Shown here piece by piece: positions 1 through 8,564 of a stretch of 64,000 bases of DNA. Every line of letters begins with the position of its first letter. The stretch's first letter is position 1. A program made the translations under genes and the position numbers. Location: the NCBI GenBank assembly GCA_022787165.1, contig JALFVL010000042.1, positions 186,001 to 250,000 of the forward strand, written 5' to 3'. This DNA comes from Clostridiales bacterium (GTDB taxonomy: Bacteria; Bacillota; Clostridia; Christensenellales; Aristaeellaceae). Below the pieces are notes generated by a model, which saw nothing but the letters and a program-made list of their open reading frames with translations, had not been told where the DNA came from and ran no database searches.

Positions 1-852
1 GTGCATGATCAGGCCGGTCACGCAGATGTCCTCCACGCTGCCGCCCCGACCCCGGCGCGTCTTGATGCGAATGCCCCTGTCCGTGCCGTCAAATACGCAG
101 CCGGTGATCGAAACCCGGCGGATGGAGCCGCTCATCTCGCTGCCCAGCACGACGCCGCCGTGGCCGTGCACCATCGTGCAGCCGGTGATGGTGATGTCCT
201 CGCAGGGCATCAGCCGGTCGCAGTCCTCCGTGCCCGCCTTGATGGCGATGCAGTCGTCGCCGACATCCACATAGCAATCCGAAATCCGCACGCCGCGGCA
301 GCTCTCCGGGTCGATGCCGTCGGTGTTGGGCGAGTCATAGGGGTTGATGATGGTCAGGCCGCGCACGCCGACGTTCTCGCAGGCCACCGGATGAATCGAC
401 CAGGCCGGGCTGTTGCGCAGCGTGAAATCTGCCATCAGCACATGCCGGCATTCCTCAAAGCAGACAAAGCAGGGCCGGGCCGCCTTCATTTCGCCCGCGC
501 GGAACGCCGTCCACCATTTCCGTCCCTGGCCCTCAAGCGTGCCCGGGCCCGTGACGCTGACATGCTCCTCACCCCGCGCGTAGATCAGCGGGCGATGGCT
601 GTCCTGCTCCCAGCCCTCCCAGCGCAGGCGAAGGACGGGGTACGCGTCAAAATCGTCCGTAAAGCGCAGCGTGCTGCCCGCCTCCAGATGCAGCTCGACG
701 TGGCTGCGCAGCACAAGCCCGCCGGTCAGATACTCGCCCGCCGGCACGACAACGCGGCCGCCTCCCTGCGCTGCCGATTCGTCAATCGCGCGCTGGATGG
801 CCTGCGTGCAGAGCCTGCCGTCCGCCGCGGCCCCGAATTCCGTAATCAACAT
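1..852 (-). CDS. Glycoside hydrolase family 28 (polygalacturonase-like), 3' end cut by window edge
   Basis: The 284 visible residues form a GH28 parallel beta-helix enzyme, a family that hydrolyses galacturonide bonds in pectin. All four GH28 signature motifs are present in order: NTD at residues 176-178, GDD at 198-200, GHG at 230-232 and RIK at 262-264, so the general acid and base aspartates and the substrate-binding Arg and Lys are intact. No signal peptide is visible, so the enzyme probably acts on imported oligogalacturonides in the cytoplasm. The ATG at 852 has an AAGGAG box eight or nine bases upstream. The frame is open to the first base, so the C-terminus lies outside the window. 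The divergent pectinesterase supports a pectin role. Endo versus exo action cannot be told. Confidence 0.93.
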   Translation of the reverse strand, partial: MLITEFGAAADGRLCTQAIQRAIDESAAQGGGRVVVPAGEYLTGGLVLRSHVELHLEAGSTLRFTDDFDAYPVLRLRWEGWEQDSHRPLIYARGEEHVSVTGPGTLEGQGRKWWTAFRAGEMKAARPCFVCFEECRHVLMADFTLRNSPAWSIHPVACENVGVRGLTIINPYDSPNTDGIDPESCRGVRISDCYVDVGDDCIAIKAGTEDCDRLMPCEDITITGCTMVHGHGGVVLGSEMSGSIRRVSITGCVFDGTDRGIRIKTRRGRGGSVEDICVTGLIMH

Positions 853-923
853 GGTCAAGCCTTCTCCTTTCCGTCTGTGGTTTTCTTTTTTGCGCGGGCG
901 GCGCGTTCCGTCGGGATGCGCGC

Positions 924-952
924 TTGCCCGCAGGCGCATTCCATGCTACAAT
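924..952 (+). promoter_or_regulatory. Sigma-A promoter of the pectinesterase
   Basis: TTGCCC (924-929) and TACAAT (947-952) are separated by exactly 17 bases and are preceded by the ATGC context seen at many promoters in this window. The predicted transcript starts near 959, about 40 bases before the pectinesterase ATG. The 145-bp divergent gap is shared with the GH28 gene, whose own promoter I could not place. Confidence 0.7.
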
Positions 953-997
953 ATCTCCATACAATTCAGTATATGCGATGCTGCACAGGAGGTCAAT

Positions 998-1972
998 ATG
1001 TTAATCGAGAATATTTGTACTGTTTCACCAAATTTGGAGGAATGTGCCCTGCAGCGTGCCCTCTCCGCCCTGCCGCAGGACGGCTCTCCCGCCGTGCTGC
1101 GCCTTGCGCCCGGCGTCTACCGCGAGAAGGTCGTGCTCGCGCGGCCCAACACGACGCTCGAGGGCGCCGGCGCGGACTGCACGCGCATCGTCTGGGGCGA
1201 CGCCGCCTACACCCTTCTGGCGGATGGGCGCAAGCGCGGCACCTTCCGCACGGCGACGCTGCGCACGGATGCGCCCGGCATCACGCTGCGCGGCCTGACG
1301 ATCGAAAACGACGCCGCGCCCCGCGAGGCGGCGGGCCAGGCCATCGCGCTCTACGCCGACGGCGACGGCCTGCTCTGCGAGGACTGCCGTCTGCTGGGCG
1401 CGCAGGACACGCTCTTCACCGCGCCGCTCCCGCCCAAAGAGATCGAGAAGGACGGCTTCATCGGCCCCAAGCAGCATGCGCCGCGCGTTGCGCAGCATCA
1501 CGTCTACCGGCGCTGCCTGATCTGCGGCGACGTCGACTTCATCTTCGGCGGCGCGGCCGCATGGTTTGACCGCTGCACGATCAAGAGCATCGACGGCCGC
1601 AGCGACCGCAGCGCGCCCTACGTCGGCTATGCGACCGCCGCCTCCACGCCGGAGGGGCAGCGCCTTGGCTACGTCTTCTCCCATTGCCGCTTTGTTGGCG
1701 AGGGCGTGCCCGAGGGCAGCGTCTACCTGGGCCGGCCGTGGCGCGAATTCGCCAAAACGGTGCTGATCGACTGCGAGCTGGGCGCGCACATCGCCCCCGC
1801 AGGCTTTCACGACTGGAACAAGCCCGCCGCGCATGACACCGCCTTCTACGCGGAATGCGGCAGCTTCGGCCCCGGCGCTGCCGGGGAGCGCTGCGCCTTC
1901 TCCCGCGCGCTCAGCCGCGAGGAGGCCGGCTCGCTCACGCTTTCCGCCTTCCTCGCGCACTGGCAGGCGTGA
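998..1972 (+). CDS. Pectinesterase (carbohydrate esterase family 8)
   Basis: This 324-residue protein removes methyl esters from pectin, giving acidic galacturonan that GH28 enzymes can cut. The CE8 signatures are clear: GQAIAL with the oxyanion-hole Gln, GAQDTLF with catalytic Asp137, GDVDFIFG with nucleophile Asp180, and LGRPW with Arg246 and Trp248. No secretion signal is seen, which fits an intracellular enzyme acting on imported methylated oligomers. The chosen ATG follows an AGGAGG box by six bases. A longer open frame exists upstream but overlaps the GH28 gene on the other strand and lacks a ribosome site. The gene is convergent with the following isomerase-like gene, with only three bases between them. 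Confidence 0.93.
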   Translation: MLIENICTVSPNLEECALQRALSALPQDGSPAVLRLAPGVYREKVVLARPNTTLEGAGADCTRIVWGDAAYTLLADGRKRGTFRTATLRTDAPGITLRGLTIENDAAPREAAGQAIALYADGDGLLCEDCRLLGAQDTLFTAPLPPKEIEKDGFIGPKQHAPRVAQHHVYRRCLICGDVDFIFGGAAAWFDRCTIKSIDGRSDRSAPYVGYATAASTPEGQRLGYVFSHCRFVGEGVPEGSVYLGRPWREFAKTVLIDCELGAHIAPAGFHDWNKPAAHDTAFYAECGSFGPGAAGERCAFSRALSREEAGSLTLSAFLAHWQA

Positions 1973-1975
1973 CGG

Positions 1976-2797
1976 TCATTCTCCGATCCAGCGATGCAGA
2001 ATCGCGCATTCCTCCCGCGCCATGCCGGGCCAGACGTCCTCGCGCAGCGCGCAAAGACCGTCATTGTTCGCCCGGAGCACAGGCAGGAGGCTCGCCCAAT
2101 CCATGACGCCCTGGCCGAGGGGCCGGTTCTCCCATTTGCCCTCACTGTCAAAGACGCCGTCCTTGACATGCAGCACGAGAATCTTCTCGCCAAACAGCGA
2201 CAGCGCGCGATCGAGCAGCTCTCTTTGCGCCTGCGGCGAGGCCGTCTCCCGCGTCACGAGATTGGCCAGATCCAGCACGACACCCAGATGCTCGCTGCCC
2301 ACGTCGTCAAGCAGGCGGCGGGTCAGCTCCGGCGTGTTGAGCGTGTGATAGGAAACCGGCTCGATGCCCACCCGCGCGCCGCACGACTCCGCCACAGCAA
2401 CCGCGCTTTTCACAAAGCCAAGCAGGCGCTGATACGCCTCCTCCCGCTCCTCCTCAGGGAAGGTGAAATGGGTCGTCTCCGTGCCCACGCAGTGCGCGCC
2501 CAGCAGCACGCTGGCACGCAGGCAGCGGGCAAAGGCCGCCTTCGCGTCCGCCAGGCGCTGCGGATCCCTGTCGCTCGCGCTGACGTAGCAGCCCATGATG
2601 GGCAGCGCGATATTCTGGGCCTTAAACGCCGCGCGGATATCCGCGAGCGCCTCCGGCGTCATATACTGCTCTGCCGGCGGCGGAAAGGCCTTTGTGAAGG
2701 CCAGCTGCGTCGCGCAAAAGCCCGCCTCCGCAATCCGGTGCGCCAACTCCTGTGGGCAGAGCCGGCCAAAGTCATGTCCCCGCATTCCGATTCTCAT
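1976..2797 (-). CDS. Sugar phosphate isomerase/epimerase family protein (xylose isomerase-like TIM barrel)
   Basis: The 273-residue protein belongs to the AP endonuclease 2/xylose isomerase-like TIM barrel family, whose members isomerise or epimerise sugars and polyols using a divalent metal. Likely metal ligands are the Glu in GIEPV, the Asp in VVLDLAN and the His in VLHVKDG, followed by a late Glu in LREDVWPG. It starts MRIGMRG behind a GGGAGGAATC ribosome site. Its own promoter and the citF terminator separate it from the citrate genes, so it is probably a single-gene unit linked in function to the pectin or uronate genes. The substrate cannot be deduced; dehydratase or epimerase activity is equally possible. 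Confidence 0.8.
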   Translation of the reverse strand: MRIGMRGHDFGRLCPQELAHRIAEAGFCATQLAFTKAFPPPAEQYMTPEALADIRAAFKAQNIALPIMGCYVSASDRDPQRLADAKAAFARCLRASVLLGAHCVGTETTHFTFPEEEREEAYQRLLGFVKSAVAVAESCGARVGIEPVSYHTLNTPELTRRLLDDVGSEHLGVVLDLANLVTRETASPQAQRELLDRALSLFGEKILVLHVKDGVFDSEGKWENRPLGQGVMDWASLLPVLRANNDGLCALREDVWPGMAREECAILHRWIGE

Positions 2798-2828
2798 CGT
2801 GATTCCTCCCGTTATTCAAGGTGATTTC

Positions 2829-2857
2829 ATCTTAATCCCGCCGGGAAGGGCCGTCAA
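2829..2857 (-). promoter_or_regulatory. Promoter of the TIM-barrel isomerase gene
   Basis: Read on the minus strand, TTGACG (2857-2852) and TAAGAT (2834-2829) are 17 bases apart, placing a transcript start about 25 bases before the ATG at 2797. Confidence 0.55.
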
Positions 2858-2974
2858 GAGCGTTTTTGCCTGCAGGGCCTCTTTTGGGCCCGCCGCAGCG
2901 GATGCTGCCGGTTAGGACTTCCCTGCGCCGCGCGCCATGAACGGCTTGTCCGGGGCTTTTGCGCATCCAAAAAC

Positions 2975-3013
2975 TCAGCCGCCGCAGGGGAACGGTCCCC
3001 CTGCGGCGGCTGA
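2975..3013 (-). terminator. Terminator of the citrate lyase operon
   Basis: A nearly perfect stem of about 16 base pairs (TCAGCCGCCGCAGGGG and its complement) with a short loop is followed on the minus strand by GTTTTTGG. It lies directly downstream of the citF stop codon. Confidence 0.85.
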
Positions 3014-3039
3014 ATTCAGATTGGGAAGAGGTGGTCAGG

Positions 3040-4602
3040 TCAGTCCTCAAAGGTATACGGCTTGATCTGCCGCACAACGTCGAGGATCGTGCCGTCGCGC
3101 GCCTCGAGCACGGCGACGACCTTGTCCTCAAACTGCACGTCGTCCGGACGGCCGACGATGCTGTACGCCTTCTCCTTGAGGCTCTCGATGGTGACATGCG
3201 GGATGCCCGCGTCATCCAGGCATTTGATGAGGTCGGGGCGAAGCGGATTGACCGCGATGCCATAATCGGTGACGAGCACGTCGACGCAGTCGCCCGGGGT
3301 CGTGACGGTGACGACCTTTTCGCAGACCGTCGCCATGCGCCCGCGGATCAGCGGCGTGACGATGATGCAGACCTTGCTGCCTGCGGCGGTATCCGGATGC
3401 CCGCCCGGCGCGCCGCGAAGCACGCCGTCCGAGCCGGTCAGCACGTTGACGTTGAAGCCCGTGTCGATCTCCAGCGCGGCGAGCACGACGAAGTCGAGCT
3501 TGTTGACGAAAGCGCCCTTGTTCGCCGGGTTGGCGTACTGGCTGGCGCTCATCTCGTAGTGGCCCGGCGTCTGGTTGATGGAGTTGACGGCATCCAGGTC
3601 AAAGTCCTGCACGTCGATGACCTTGCCGACCTTGCCCTTCTTGAGCAGCTCAACCATCGGGCCGCAGATGCCGCCGATCGCCCAGCCCATCTTGATGCCG
3701 CGCTCGTCCATGTATTTTTCCAGGAACAGGTTGGCGGCGAGGCTCGGGCCGCCGACGCCGGTCTGGAAGGAGAAGCCCTCCTTAAAGTACGGCGTGGAGG
3801 CGATGACCTTGGCGACGTTTTCCGCCATCATCAGGTCGCGCGGGTTCTGGCTGATGCGCGCCGCGGCGGAGGCGATCTTCTTCGGGTTGCCGATGGAATC
3901 GACGACGACCACGGCGTCCACGTCAATCGCCTCGACGGAGGCGGGCATGTTCGGGAAATCGACGAGGCAGTCCGTGATCACGACGACGTGGTCGGCGTAT
4001 TTCGCGTCCGTCATCGCGTAGCCCAGGCTGCCGCAGTTGCTCTTGCCGCCAATGCCCCGGCTGTTGCCGACACAGTCGCTCGTCGGCGCGGCGACGAACG
4101 CGATATCGATGTGCACCTCGCCCGCCTCGATGGCGCGCGGACGGCCGCCGTGGCTGCGGATGATTGCGGGCGTTTTGAGCTTGCCCTCGGAGACCACCTG
4201 GCCCATGCGGCCGCGGATGCCGGAGGTCTGGATACCGACGACCTTACCCGCCTCAATGTAATCTGCGATGGGATCATGCGCCTCGCCCAGCGACGTCGCG
4301 GCGATGGTCAGCTCCTTGAGCCCGAGCTCCTCGATTGCGGCCTTCATGACCATGTTGACCACGAAGTCGCCGTTGCGCAGATGATGATGGAAGGAGAAGG
4401 TCATGCCGTCCCGCGCGCCGCACTGGCGCAGCGCGTCGGCAATCGTCTCCACGATCTTGCTCTCCTTCGGACGCTCGTAGATGCGCGTGCGCGGGGCGGC
4501 CTTCTGCACATACCGGCCGTCCATGTAGTTCTTGCCCTGGTAGACCTCCTTGCCGCCCTCGAGCAGGAAGTCCGGGATTTCACGTCCGACTGCGTTTTTC
4601 AT
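3040..4602 (-). CDS. citF: Citrate lyase alpha subunit (citrate:acetyl-ACP transferase)
   Basis: The 520-residue CitF exchanges the acetyl group on the CitD cofactor for citrate, giving citryl-ACP and acetate, the first half-reaction of cytoplasmic citrate lyase. Length and sequence match the family throughout, starting MKNAVGREIPDFLLEGG and including the glycine-rich SRGIGGKSNCGSLGYAM stretch. It is the last gene of citD-citE-citF: its ATG overlaps the citE stop by four bases (ATGA), which implies translational coupling, and a strong terminator follows. No citrate transporter or oxaloacetate decarboxylase lies in this window. Confidence 0.96.
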   Translation of the reverse strand: MKNAVGREIPDFLLEGGKEVYQGKNYMDGRYVQKAAPRTRIYERPKESKIVETIADALRQCGARDGMTFSFHHHLRNGDFVVNMVMKAAIEELGLKELTIAATSLGEAHDPIADYIEAGKVVGIQTSGIRGRMGQVVSEGKLKTPAIIRSHGGRPRAIEAGEVHIDIAFVAAPTSDCVGNSRGIGGKSNCGSLGYAMTDAKYADHVVVITDCLVDFPNMPASVEAIDVDAVVVVDSIGNPKKIASAAARISQNPRDLMMAENVAKVIASTPYFKEGFSFQTGVGGPSLAANLFLEKYMDERGIKMGWAIGGICGPMVELLKKGKVGKVIDVQDFDLDAVNSINQTPGHYEMSASQYANPANKGAFVNKLDFVVLAALEIDTGFNVNVLTGSDGVLRGAPGGHPDTAAGSKVCIIVTPLIRGRMATVCEKVVTVTTPGDCVDVLVTDYGIAVNPLRPDLIKCLDDAGIPHVTIESLKEKAYSIVGRPDDVQFEDKVVAVLEARDGTILDVVRQIKPYTFED

Positions 4603-5513
4603 ACCAACTCCCCCTCGTACATGCCGCAGGCCTTCGCCAGGCGGAGCGTGCGCTCAGCGCCCGGAATAAAGGCAATGTCGATCATCTTGCCGTTGACGGT
4701 GAACACGCCCACGCCTGCGGCGCTCTGCTCGCGGTAGGCGCGCACGATGGCTTCGGCCTGCGCGACCTCCTTCTCGGTCGGCGCGAAGAGCTCATGCACC
4801 AGGCGGATCTGCTTGGGATTGATCAGGCTCTTGCCGTCAAAGCCCATCGCCTTGTTCTGGCGCACCTCGGCCTCGAAGCCCGCCTCGTCGTCGAGATCGG
4901 TGAACACCGTGTCAAAGCACTGCACGCCCGCCGCGCGCGCCGCCAGCAGCATCTGTCCGCGCGCCGCCAGCATATCGATGCCGCTCGGGTCAAACTTCGT
5001 CTGCATGCACTTGCGGAAATCGCCGCCGGAGATCGCGACGCCGAAGAGGCGCTCGCTCGCGCAGCAGATCTCGTAGGCATGAAGGATGCCCTTCGGGCTC
5101 TCAAGCGCGGCCATCAGCAGCGTGCGGCCGACCTCGACGCCAAATTCCTTCTCCGCCGCCTCGACGGCCGCCTCGACGGTCTTGACGTCGTTTGCGCTCT
5201 CGCATTTCGCGATGCGGATGCCATCCGCCCCGCCGGCGACACAGACGCGGATATCCTCCTGCCAGTGCGGCGTGTCAAGGCCGTTGATGCGCACGATGAC
5301 CTCCGTGCTGCCATAATCGATGGTCGTCAGCGCGTGATAGAGAGAGAAGCGCGCGGCGTCCTTCTGGTTTTCCGCGACGGCATCCTCCAGATCCAGCATG
5401 ATGGAGTCGCAGCCATAGATGTAGGCGTCCTTGATGAGGCCCGGCTTCTGCGCGTTCATGAACATCATGGTGCGGCGCAGGCGGAAGCGCTCAGGCTTGG
5501 GTCGCTTGATCAT
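4599..5513 (-). CDS. citE: Citrate lyase beta subunit (citryl-ACP lyase)
   Basis: CitE (304 residues) is the CitE/HpcH aldolase-type TIM barrel that splits citryl-ACP into oxaloacetate and acetyl-ACP. The conserved LRRTMMFMNAQKPG start, SIMLDLEDAV with the metal-binding aspartate, VIVRINGLDTP, and GKSLINPKQI near the C-terminus are all visible. The ATG at 5513 was chosen because it overlaps the citD stop as ATGA and gives the family's usual N-terminus; the frame is open 63 bases further upstream only inside citD. It sits between citD and citF with four-base overlaps on both sides. Confidence 0.96.
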   Translation of the reverse strand: MIKRPKPERFRLRRTMMFMNAQKPGLIKDAYIYGCDSIMLDLEDAVAENQKDAARFSLYHALTTIDYGSTEVIVRINGLDTPHWQEDIRVCVAGGADGIRIAKCESANDVKTVEAAVEAAEKEFGVEVGRTLLMAALESPKGILHAYEICCASERLFGVAISGGDFRKCMQTKFDPSGIDMLAARGQMLLAARAAGVQCFDTVFTDLDDEAGFEAEVRQNKAMGFDGKSLINPKQIRLVHELFAPTEKEVAQAEAIVRAYREQSAAGVGVFTVNGKMIDIAFIPGAERTLRLAKACGMYEGELV

Positions 5514-5812
5514 CGAATGACACCTCCCCACGGGATGCCGGCGTCGCTCTTGCCGCAGCTGCGCAGCACGGCGCATTCCACGCGCGCCTTGAGGGTGCAG
5601 TCCAGCGCGCCCTTGTCCACCACGGTCACCCTGCCGCCGGTCACGCCCAGGCGGTCAAGCGTTGCCAGCACGGTCGCGCGAATCTGCCTGCCGTACTGGT
5701 TCATGACGCTCGAGGAGATCTCCAGCTCAACGCTGCCCTCGCCCGGCTCGACGGTCACCAGCGCGTCGCTGGACTCGAGCGTGCCAGCCATTGCATTCTT
5801 TTCAATCCGCAT
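5510..5812 (-). CDS. citD: Citrate lyase acyl carrier protein (gamma subunit)
   Basis: CitD (100 residues) carries the 2'-(5''-phosphoribosyl)-3'-dephospho-CoA prosthetic group of citrate lyase. The attachment region AGTLESSD near residue 14 and the C-terminal DKGALDC block match known CitD proteins. The start at 5812 gives the normal MRIEKNAMAGTLES N-terminus; an in-frame ATG at 5986 would add 58 residues with no family match. It is the promoter-proximal gene of citDEF. The divergent LysR gene upstream is the probable regulator, and the CitX-CitG and CitC enzymes that mature this carrier are encoded nearby. Confidence 0.95.
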   Translation of the reverse strand: MRIEKNAMAGTLESSDALVTVEPGEGSVELEISSSVMNQYGRQIRATVLATLDRLGVTGGRVTVVDKGALDCTLKARVECAVLRSCGKSDAGIPWGGVIR

Positions 5813-6117
5813 AATCTGTTCCTGCCCTCTCTTGTTTTTCCCGACTTCCAAGCGTCTGCACCGCCAGACTCCCTCAGCAGCGTCCATGATGAAGCAGCCA
5901 ATTGCGCTGGGCGCGATCAGAATCACCGTTTGATCCGGCAGCCGGATCTGCCCCGGCCAGCGCCGCACAGACATCGACAAATCCATGTGGAATCATTTTG
6001 TGCTTCTTGCGCTTTTCTTGCTGACATGATAATATAAGACAAGCCATAATGCAAATATCGTTTTATGTATATTCCCCATAACACCAGGATTATGGAAAAG
6101 CACGGAGGCGTGGCCTT
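5813..6117. promoter_or_regulatory. Divergent control region between citDEF and the LysR gene
   Basis: This 305-bp gap has an AT-rich core (about 6020-6100). It holds two inverted repeats: CATAA at 6045-6049 facing TTATG at 6063-6067, and CCATAA at 6076-6081 facing TTATGG at 6090-6095 across an 8-base spacer. Both share the CATAA half-site and resemble LysR-type T-N11-A boxes. On the minus strand TATATT near 6033 could serve as a citD -10. The LysR ribosome site GGAGG is at 6104-6108. Nothing else is recognised here. Confidence 0.5.
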
Positions 6118-7032
6118 ATGAACATCCGTCACATTCAGTATGTTCTCTCCATCCTGCGCGAGGGATCCATCACCGCGGCCAGCAAGAAGCTCTTCGTCTC
6201 CCAGCCCGCGCTCTCCCAGACGCTCAAGCAGATCGAGCAGGACCTGGGCGCGCCCATCTTCGACAGGACGACCGACCCGATCTCCCTGACCTACGCGGGC
6301 CAGCAGTATGTCGACGCGGCGCTCCAGGTGCTGGATATCGACCGCAACCTGCGCGCGCGTATCGCCGAAACCAGGAAGGAGCAGCACGGGCACCTCCGCC
6401 TGGGCATTTCCATGCAGCGGGGGCTTCAGATTCTTCCGCAGGTCATCCCGGATTATTCCCGGCTGTATCCCTATATCCGCATCGAGCTGATCGAGCACGG
6501 CAGCGCGACGCTGGAGCACATGACCGCCGAGGGCCAATGCGACCTGGCGCTGATTACGACCAACGAAAAGCCCAACAAGCTGCACTATGAGCTCATCGAA
6601 AGCGAGGAGGTCGTGCTGATGGCCGCGCGCTCCACGGAGCTCGCCCATCGCTTCGCGGACGGCGAGCCCATCGAGATCACGCAGGCGCAGAACGAAAAAT
6701 TCGTCTCCATGCGCGAGGGGCACAGCGTGCGCACCATTCAGGACAGGCTCTTCGAGCGCCATCACCTCGCCCCGACGATCCTGATGGAGACGACCAACAT
6801 GGAGGCCGGCAAGCACGTCGCCGCGCGCGCCAACGCCGTCATGCTCCTCCCCCAGGTCTATGTGACGTCCGATCTGCAATACCGCGTTCAGTGCCACCCC
6901 GTGCTCAACAACGACTATGAGCGTCATTTCTACCTCTGCTACCGCCGGGGAATGTATCTGACGCGCTACATGTCGGATTTTGTGCGGCTGGTCTGCGAGA
7001 AGCTCGGCGTCCCGTTTCATCTGGGCGAATGA
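6118..7032 (+). CDS. LysR-family transcriptional regulator, probable citrate lyase regulator
   Basis: The 304-residue protein has an N-terminal LysR winged helix-turn-helix (about residues 1-60, with SITAASKKLFVSQPALSQ as the recognition region) and a C-terminal periplasmic-binding-protein-like effector domain (about 90-300). Its position, divergent from citDEF and between those genes and the cofactor gene, makes it the likely activator or repressor of citrate fermentation, responding to citrate or a related acid. Paired palindromes with a shared half-site lie in the divergent gap. The last 16 bases overlap the convergent citXG 3' end. Effector identity is not visible in the sequence. Confidence 0.9.
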   Translation: MNIRHIQYVLSILREGSITAASKKLFVSQPALSQTLKQIEQDLGAPIFDRTTDPISLTYAGQQYVDAALQVLDIDRNLRARIAETRKEQHGHLRLGISMQRGLQILPQVIPDYSRLYPYIRIELIEHGSATLEHMTAEGQCDLALITTNEKPNKLHYELIESEEVVLMAARSTELAHRFADGEPIEITQAQNEKFVSMREGHSVRTIQDRLFERHHLAPTILMETTNMEAGKHVAARANAVMLLPQVYVTSDLQYRVQCHPVLNNDYERHFYLCYRRGMYLTRYMSDFVRLVCEKLGVPFHLGE

Positions 7033-8408
7033 TCCGAAAAATGCGCCAGCAGCGTCAGCGCCAGCATGTCCGCGCAGCCGCCCGGGCTGATGCCCTGCAC
7101 GGAGAGCTCCGCGTCCCACTGCAAAAGCGCGCTGCGAATGCGCTCGCCTTCCGCATCGGCGTCCACCGGTCCCGCCTCAAGCCGGGCGCAGAGCGCTTCG
7201 TCCATCTGCGCAGCCCGCGCGCGAAGCCGCCGCGCCCCTTCCACGCCGCCGCGGCGCAGGGCGTTGGTGTCCTGCGCGCGCGCCATGAGCGCCACCAGCG
7301 CGCACAGTGCCGCCGCCTCGAAATCCATGCCCGCCGCCAGACAGCCGCGCAGCCGGGGCAGACCCGCCTCGCGCACGCTGGCAAAGCCGCCTGCGGCCTC
7401 CGCGCGCACGCCGCCCACTCCCTGCTCCCGGTACAGGCGCTCTCCGGCTGAGCCTCCCTCGCCCCGCGCGCAGCGCGAGAGCTCCTGCGCCATGCGCGTG
7501 CGCGTCATCGCCGCGCAGCGCAAAAGCGCTGCCTGCGCGTCGCTCCCCTCGCCGTCAAAGCCCATGCCCAGCGACGCGCAGAGGATGCCCATCGAAAAGA
7601 CCGCGCCCTTGTGGGTGTTGACGCCGCCCGTCGCCTCGCGCATCCTCGCCTCGGCCAGCAGCCCCGGTACGCGCAGACTGTCAAAGCAGCGCTCCTCCTC
7701 TCCCTCGCCGTGGGCCATGCCGGTGCGCACGCATTCCTCAAAGTACGGCCGCAGCGCGCAGGCGCTGTCGATAAACGTAAACAGATCCATATCCCTGTGC
7801 GCGCCGGGGCCCAGGCGGTCGACCAGGCCGGGCTTGGGCGCGAGCGCCGCCTCCGTCAGCAGGGCACGCTGGGCAAGCTGCGCGGTTTTCTGCGCAAACG
7901 CGTCGGCAAAGTGCTTGCGGATGATCGCCTTGGCGCGCTCAAAGAGGACGTCCGCGCTGTGCGCGCGGCTTCTCGCACAGACAGCCGCGACCTCGCCGCA
8001 CAGCAGGCATCGCCTCGGCGGCAGGCCAAACGCCGTGCGTGAGAGCTTCTCCCCGCCCGTCGCGAGCACGTCGATGTCCAGCAGCCGGCCCATCGGGCAG
8101 CCGTCCTCCAGCGCGCAAAGCCGCCGCTTGATCTCCCCTGCGTCGCCCCGGACAGCGAAGACGGCCTCCGGGCCCGTCTTCTCGTGAATCTCCGCTTCAA
8201 AGCACGACGTCTGCGGCGCGAGAATCGCGCGAATCTGCGCCTTTCCCCAGTCAAACGCGCGCTCGATCTCCGCGTCCGTCTTGACCGGCCCGGCGATGTT
8301 CATCGTCAGACACACGAGCACCGCACCGGGATAGCGCGAGAGCAGCGTCCGCTGCATCTGCGCGCGCGCCTCCCGCGCCGCCATCATCTCCGCAACCGTC
8401 ACCTGCAT
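7017..8408 (-). CDS. citXG: CitX-CitG fusion: holo-citrate lyase synthase and triphosphoribosyl-dephospho-CoA synthase
   Basis: The 463-residue protein joins two enzymes of citrate lyase maturation. Residues about 1-175 are CitX, which transfers the phosphoribosyl-dephospho-CoA group to apo-CitD (EKTGPE and GRLLDIDVLA motifs). Residues about 180-463 are CitG, which makes the triphosphoribosyl-dephospho-CoA precursor from ATP and dephospho-CoA (EAALAPKPGLVDR, GAHRDMD, GGVNTHKGAVFSMG). The same fusion is known in other bacteria. Four cysteines near residues 136-146, at the end of the CitX part, are unusual. The ATG is preceded by AAGGAGG, and a TTGTCC-TACAAT promoter lies upstream, so it is its own transcription unit, convergent with the LysR gene. 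Confidence 0.93.
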   Translation of the reverse strand: MQVTVAEMMAAREARAQMQRTLLSRYPGAVLVCLTMNIAGPVKTDAEIERAFDWGKAQIRAILAPQTSCFEAEIHEKTGPEAVFAVRGDAGEIKRRLCALEDGCPMGRLLDIDVLATGGEKLSRTAFGLPPRRCLLCGEVAAVCARSRAHSADVLFERAKAIIRKHFADAFAQKTAQLAQRALLTEAALAPKPGLVDRLGPGAHRDMDLFTFIDSACALRPYFEECVRTGMAHGEGEEERCFDSLRVPGLLAEARMREATGGVNTHKGAVFSMGILCASLGMGFDGEGSDAQAALLRCAAMTRTRMAQELSRCARGEGGSAGERLYREQGVGGVRAEAAGGFASVREAGLPRLRGCLAAGMDFEAAALCALVALMARAQDTNALRRGGVEGARRLRARAAQMDEALCARLEAGPVDADAEGERIRSALLQWDAELSVQGISPGGCADMLALTLLAHFSDHSPR

Positions 8409-8438
8409 GCCCGTTTGCCTCCTTCTTTCTGTTTCTTC

Positions 8439-8467
8439 ATTGTAGCAGAACCCCCGCGCGGGGACAA
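8439..8467 (-). promoter_or_regulatory. Promoter of citXG
   Basis: On the minus strand TTGTCC (8467-8462) and TACAAT (8444-8439) are 17 bases apart, with the TGC context directly before the -10. The start would be about 25 bases before the citXG ATG. Confidence 0.7.
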
Positions 8468-8529
8468 GGACGTTTTTCCCTATGCCCGCGATAAGCCAAT
8501 TTCTATAACCGCCGTGCGCGCTTTCATGC

Positions 8530-8535
8530 TATAAT
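8530..8535 (+). promoter_or_regulatory. Extended -10 element of citC
   Basis: TATAAT at 8530-8535 is preceded by ATGC, giving an extended -10 (TGnTATAAT). No good -35 lies 17 bases upstream. The ribosome site CGGAGG and the citC ATG follow within 30 bases. Confidence 0.6.
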
Positions 8536-8564
8536 CGATTCATTCCAACCTGACGGAGGCTTTC

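Noticed and set aside
1-1569. Long open frame on the plus strand across the first 1.5 kb
   Set aside because: It runs antisense to a GH28 gene with all four catalytic motifs and then in a wrong frame through the pectinesterase. GC-rich codon use makes such shadow frames common here.
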